DNA from: JAVVEZ01 sp032250895 | Lineage (GTDB): Bacteria; Pseudomonadota; Gammaproteobacteria; Pseudomonadales; Pseudohongiellaceae | Reading direction: 5' to 3' | Length of the DNA: 15,973 nt | Assembly: GCA_032250895.1 (NCBI GenBank) | Contig: JAVVEZ010000080.1 | Location: forward strand, 1-15,973 | Position numbers and translations under genes: made by a program | Notes under the pieces: generated by a model | The model's input: only the letters and a program-made list of their open reading frames with translations | Databases searched by the model: none | What the model was told of the DNA's origin: nothing | Shown: piece after piece, positions 14,700 to 15,973 of the stretch | Layout of the letters: each line of letters starts with the position of its first letter | Numbering within the stretch: position 1 is the first letter of the stretch

Positions 14700-15248
14700 T
14701 CAGCCTTTCTCGACCTGCGAAAACTCCAGTTCCACCGGGGTGGAACGGCCAAAAATAAGCACAGCCACCCTGACCCTGCTCTTTTCATAATTCACTTCTT
14801 CCACCGTGCCCGTGAAATCGTTGAACGGGCCATCTATGACCCGAACCATCTCGCCGGGCTCGTATACGGTTTTGTGCGAAGGTTTGTCAATCGTCGCCTC
14901 CAGGCGGTTCAATATTTCATCGACCTCGCGCTGGGAAATGGCTGCTGGCTTTTCAGCCGTGCCACCAATAAAACCCATAACCCTGGGCGTATCCTTGACC
15001 AGGTGCCAGGTATCGTCATTAAGCACCATTTCCAGCAGTACATAGCCCGGAAAGAACTTGCGTTCACTTTTACGTTTCTGGCCACCCCGCATTTCCAATA
15101 CTTCTTCGGTAGGCACCAGAACCTCACCAAACTGATCCTGTATCCCGGACAGAGCTATTCTTTCTTCCAGCGCCTGCTTTACCTTGCGTTCATAGCCTGA
15201 ATAAGCATGCACTACATACCATCGCTTATCTTTTTCGGAAGCCGACAT
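14700..15248 (-). CDS. nusG: Transcription termination/antitermination factor NusG
   Basis: This 182-residue protein (E. coli 181) binds the RNA polymerase clamp, suppresses pausing, and links polymerase to Rho or to the leading ribosome through S10. The NGN domain covers about 9-118 and includes WYVVHAYSGYE (10-20) and FFPGYVLLEM (65-74). The KOW domain covers about 128-182 with EPGEMVRVIDGPFNDFTGTVEEV (130-152). Phe166 corresponds to E. coli Phe165, used for S10/Rho contact. It starts 10 nt after secE, and its AGGGA motif overlaps the secE stop codon, so the two genes are coupled. Confidence 0.98.
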   Translation of the reverse strand: MSASEKDKRWYVVHAYSGYERKVKQALEERIALSGIQDQFGEVLVPTEEVLEMRGGQKRKSERKFFPGYVLLEMVLNDDTWHLVKDTPRVMGFIGGTAEKPAAISQREVDEILNRLEATIDKPSHKTVYEPGEMVRVIDGPFNDFTGTVEEVNYEKSRVRVAVLIFGRSTPVELEFSQVEKG

Positions 15249-15258
15249 ACTCTATCCC

Positions 15259-15633
15259 TTAACCAATGATCCTGGTAATAATCCAACTCAACGAGGAGTC
15301 CAGACCCCACAGAATGAACGCCACGATCAGCACCACCACCACGACAATCAATGTGGTCTGAGTCGTCTCTGTACGAGTTGGCCAAACAACTTTACGTATT
15401 TCTGTTCTGGCTTCGATACATAAATTCAAAAACGCACTGCCTTTGCTGGTCTGTACCGCAATCCAGCCCGTCATCGCAGCCAGTACCACCAGACCAATCG
15501 CACGATACAGTACTGATTCCGCAGAAAAATAACTATTACCGTATATACCCGCCCCAACCAGGACGGCAACCAGCAACCACTTACCCTGATCGAGCCTGAA
15601 TTCCGAATTCTTGTCTTTATCACTCATGACCAT
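15259..15633 (-). CDS. secE: Preprotein translocase subunit SecE
   Basis: This 124-residue inner-membrane protein clamps SecY in the SecYEG channel. Three membrane segments are visible at about 19-36, 44-61 and 94-119, the arrangement of gammaproteobacterial SecE (E. coli 127 aa); many other bacteria have only one. The conserved amphipathic motif EARTEIRKVVWPTRTET spans 74-90 before the last helix. Two start codons are possible: the ATG at 15633 has AGG 6 nt upstream, while the one two codons later (15627, giving MSDKDKN) has a family-like N-terminus but longer spacing. I keep the first. The gene lies 87 nt after tRNA-Trp and 10 nt before nusG. The 87-nt gap shows no clear promoter. Confidence 0.96.
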   Translation of the reverse strand: MVMSDKDKNSEFRLDQGKWLLVAVLVGAGIYGNSYFSAESVLYRAIGLVVLAAMTGWIAVQTSKGSAFLNLCIEARTEIRKVVWPTRTETTQTTLIVVVVVLIVAFILWGLDSSLSWIITRIIG

Positions 15634-15720
15634 GAACTACCTGCTACGGACCACTCACCAGAAATACCGGCTCTGCTGCCACCCCTGCCGACCTGATCAA
15701 AACTGATCCTGCCCGCCAAA

Positions 15721-15796
15721 TGGCAGGCCAGGAGGGAATCGAACCCCCAACCTGCGGTTTTGGAGACCGCCGCTCTGCCAATTGAGCTACTGGCCT
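15721..15796 (-). tRNA. trnW: tRNA-Trp (anticodon CCA)
   Basis: The 76-nt cloverleaf has a 7-bp acceptor stem (AGGCCAG / CTGGCCT), D arm GCTC...GAGC, and anticodon stem GCGGT / ACCGC around CTCCAAA. The anticodon CCA is at 15761-15763. A T arm with TTCGATT, discriminator G and an encoded 3' CCA complete it. It lies between tuf and secE, a common arrangement in proteobacteria. No good promoter is visible directly upstream, so it is probably cut from a tuf-trnW(-secE) transcript. Confidence 0.97.
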
Positions 15797-15837
15797 AAAA
15801 ACTTCTGCCCTGCAAACTTTTACCGCTTCAAGACGAC

Positions 15838-15873
15838 TAAGCCGAGACCACCAGAATCAGAAGTCTCGGCTTA
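15838..15873 (-). terminator. Strong hairpin after tuf, partial terminator or tRNA-processing structure
   Basis: TAAGCCGAGAC and GTCTCGGCTTA form a perfect 11-bp stem with a 14-nt loop, 20 nt after the tuf stop. The tail on the coding strand (GTCGTCTTG) is only moderately T-rich, so termination would be incomplete. Since tRNA-Trp begins 41 nt later without a clear promoter, read-through seems required. Confidence 0.55.
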
Positions 15874-15893
15874 TCATTGACGCGCAGATGTCG

Positions 15894-15973
15894 CTATTCG
15901 ATAATCTTGGCGACAACGCCGGCACCCACCGTCCTGCCACCCTCACGGATCGCAAAACGCAGGCCCTCATCCA
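15894..15973 (-). CDS. tuf: Elongation factor EF-Tu, C-terminal 25 codons (cut by window edge)
   Basis: The frame entering from the right edge reads DEGLRFAIREGGRTVGAGVVAKIIE and ends with TAG at 15894-15896. This is the EF-Tu C-terminus (barrel domain 3), where GGRTVGAGVV is nearly invariant. The 5' part lies outside the window. This copy precedes tRNA-Trp and secE, the usual place of the tufB-type gene, whereas the copy at the left edge ends the str operon. Confidence 0.96.
   Translation of the reverse strand, partial: DEGLRFAIREGGRTVGAGVVAKIIE

Noticed and set aside
15634..15720. Possible secE promoter in the tRNA-secE gap
   Set aside because: TTGATC and TATTTC occur but are 28 nt apart; no acceptable box pair found. 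Only a short CTGATC direct repeat is present.
1..15973. Mobile elements, CRISPR arrays, defence or biosynthetic systems
   Set aside because: Every coding stretch is a recognised housekeeping gene and the spacers hold only short inverted repeats and control signals; nothing supports an inserted or novel system.

Overview
The window is a single, densely packed cluster of core translation and transcription genes, all read on the minus strand. In transcription order (right to left) it holds: the 3' end of a tuf gene, tRNA-Trp(CCA), secE, nusG, rplK, rplA, rplJ, rplL, rpoB, rpoC, rpsL, rpsG, fusA and the first 17 codons of a second tuf gene. This is the secE-nusG / L11 / beta (rplJL-rpoBC) region joined directly to the str operon (rpsL-rpsG-fusA-tuf).

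The organism is almost certainly a gammaproteobacterium or a close proteobacterial relative. RpoB (1360 aa) and RpoC (1409 aa) have proteobacterial lengths with the lineage-specific insertions present. RpoC cysteines and catalytic aspartates fall at the same residue numbers as in E. coli. The untranslated leader of rplJ carries the conserved core of the gammaproteobacterial L10 leader. The joined order rpoC-rpsL and the tuf-trnW-secE linkage resemble Pseudomonas and purple-sulfur-type gammaproteobacteria rather than E. coli, where these blocks are separated. I cannot name a genus from sequence alone.

Right part (about 12.1-16.0 kb): EF-Tu tail, a strong hairpin, tRNA-Trp, SecE translocase subunit, NusG, then L11 and L1 (2-nt gap), L10 and L7/L12. 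The spaces before rplK (163 nt) and rplJ (321 nt) are rich in inverted repeats and are probably the autogenous control leaders for L1 and for L10(L12)4. Middle part (about 3.4-12.1 kb): the two largest RNA polymerase subunits. They are separated from rplL by a 301-nt spacer that begins with a clear attenuator-type terminator followed by further hairpins. Left part (1-3.4 kb): a near-consensus sigma70 promoter starts the str operon (S12, S7, EF-G, EF-Tu), with a hairpin in the S12-S7 gap where S7 feedback control acts in E. coli.

The genes share one job: making ribosomes, their GTPase factors and RNA polymerase in balance. Balance would come from attenuation after rplL and from ribosomal-protein feedback on the leaders. 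I saw no mobile element, CRISPR array, defence system or unknown protein-coding gene; every long plus-strand reading frame is an antisense shadow. The items most worth a second look are regulatory RNA structures, an 11-residue repeat near the L10 C-terminus, and the fact that both window ends lie inside tuf genes. No undescribed system is visible.
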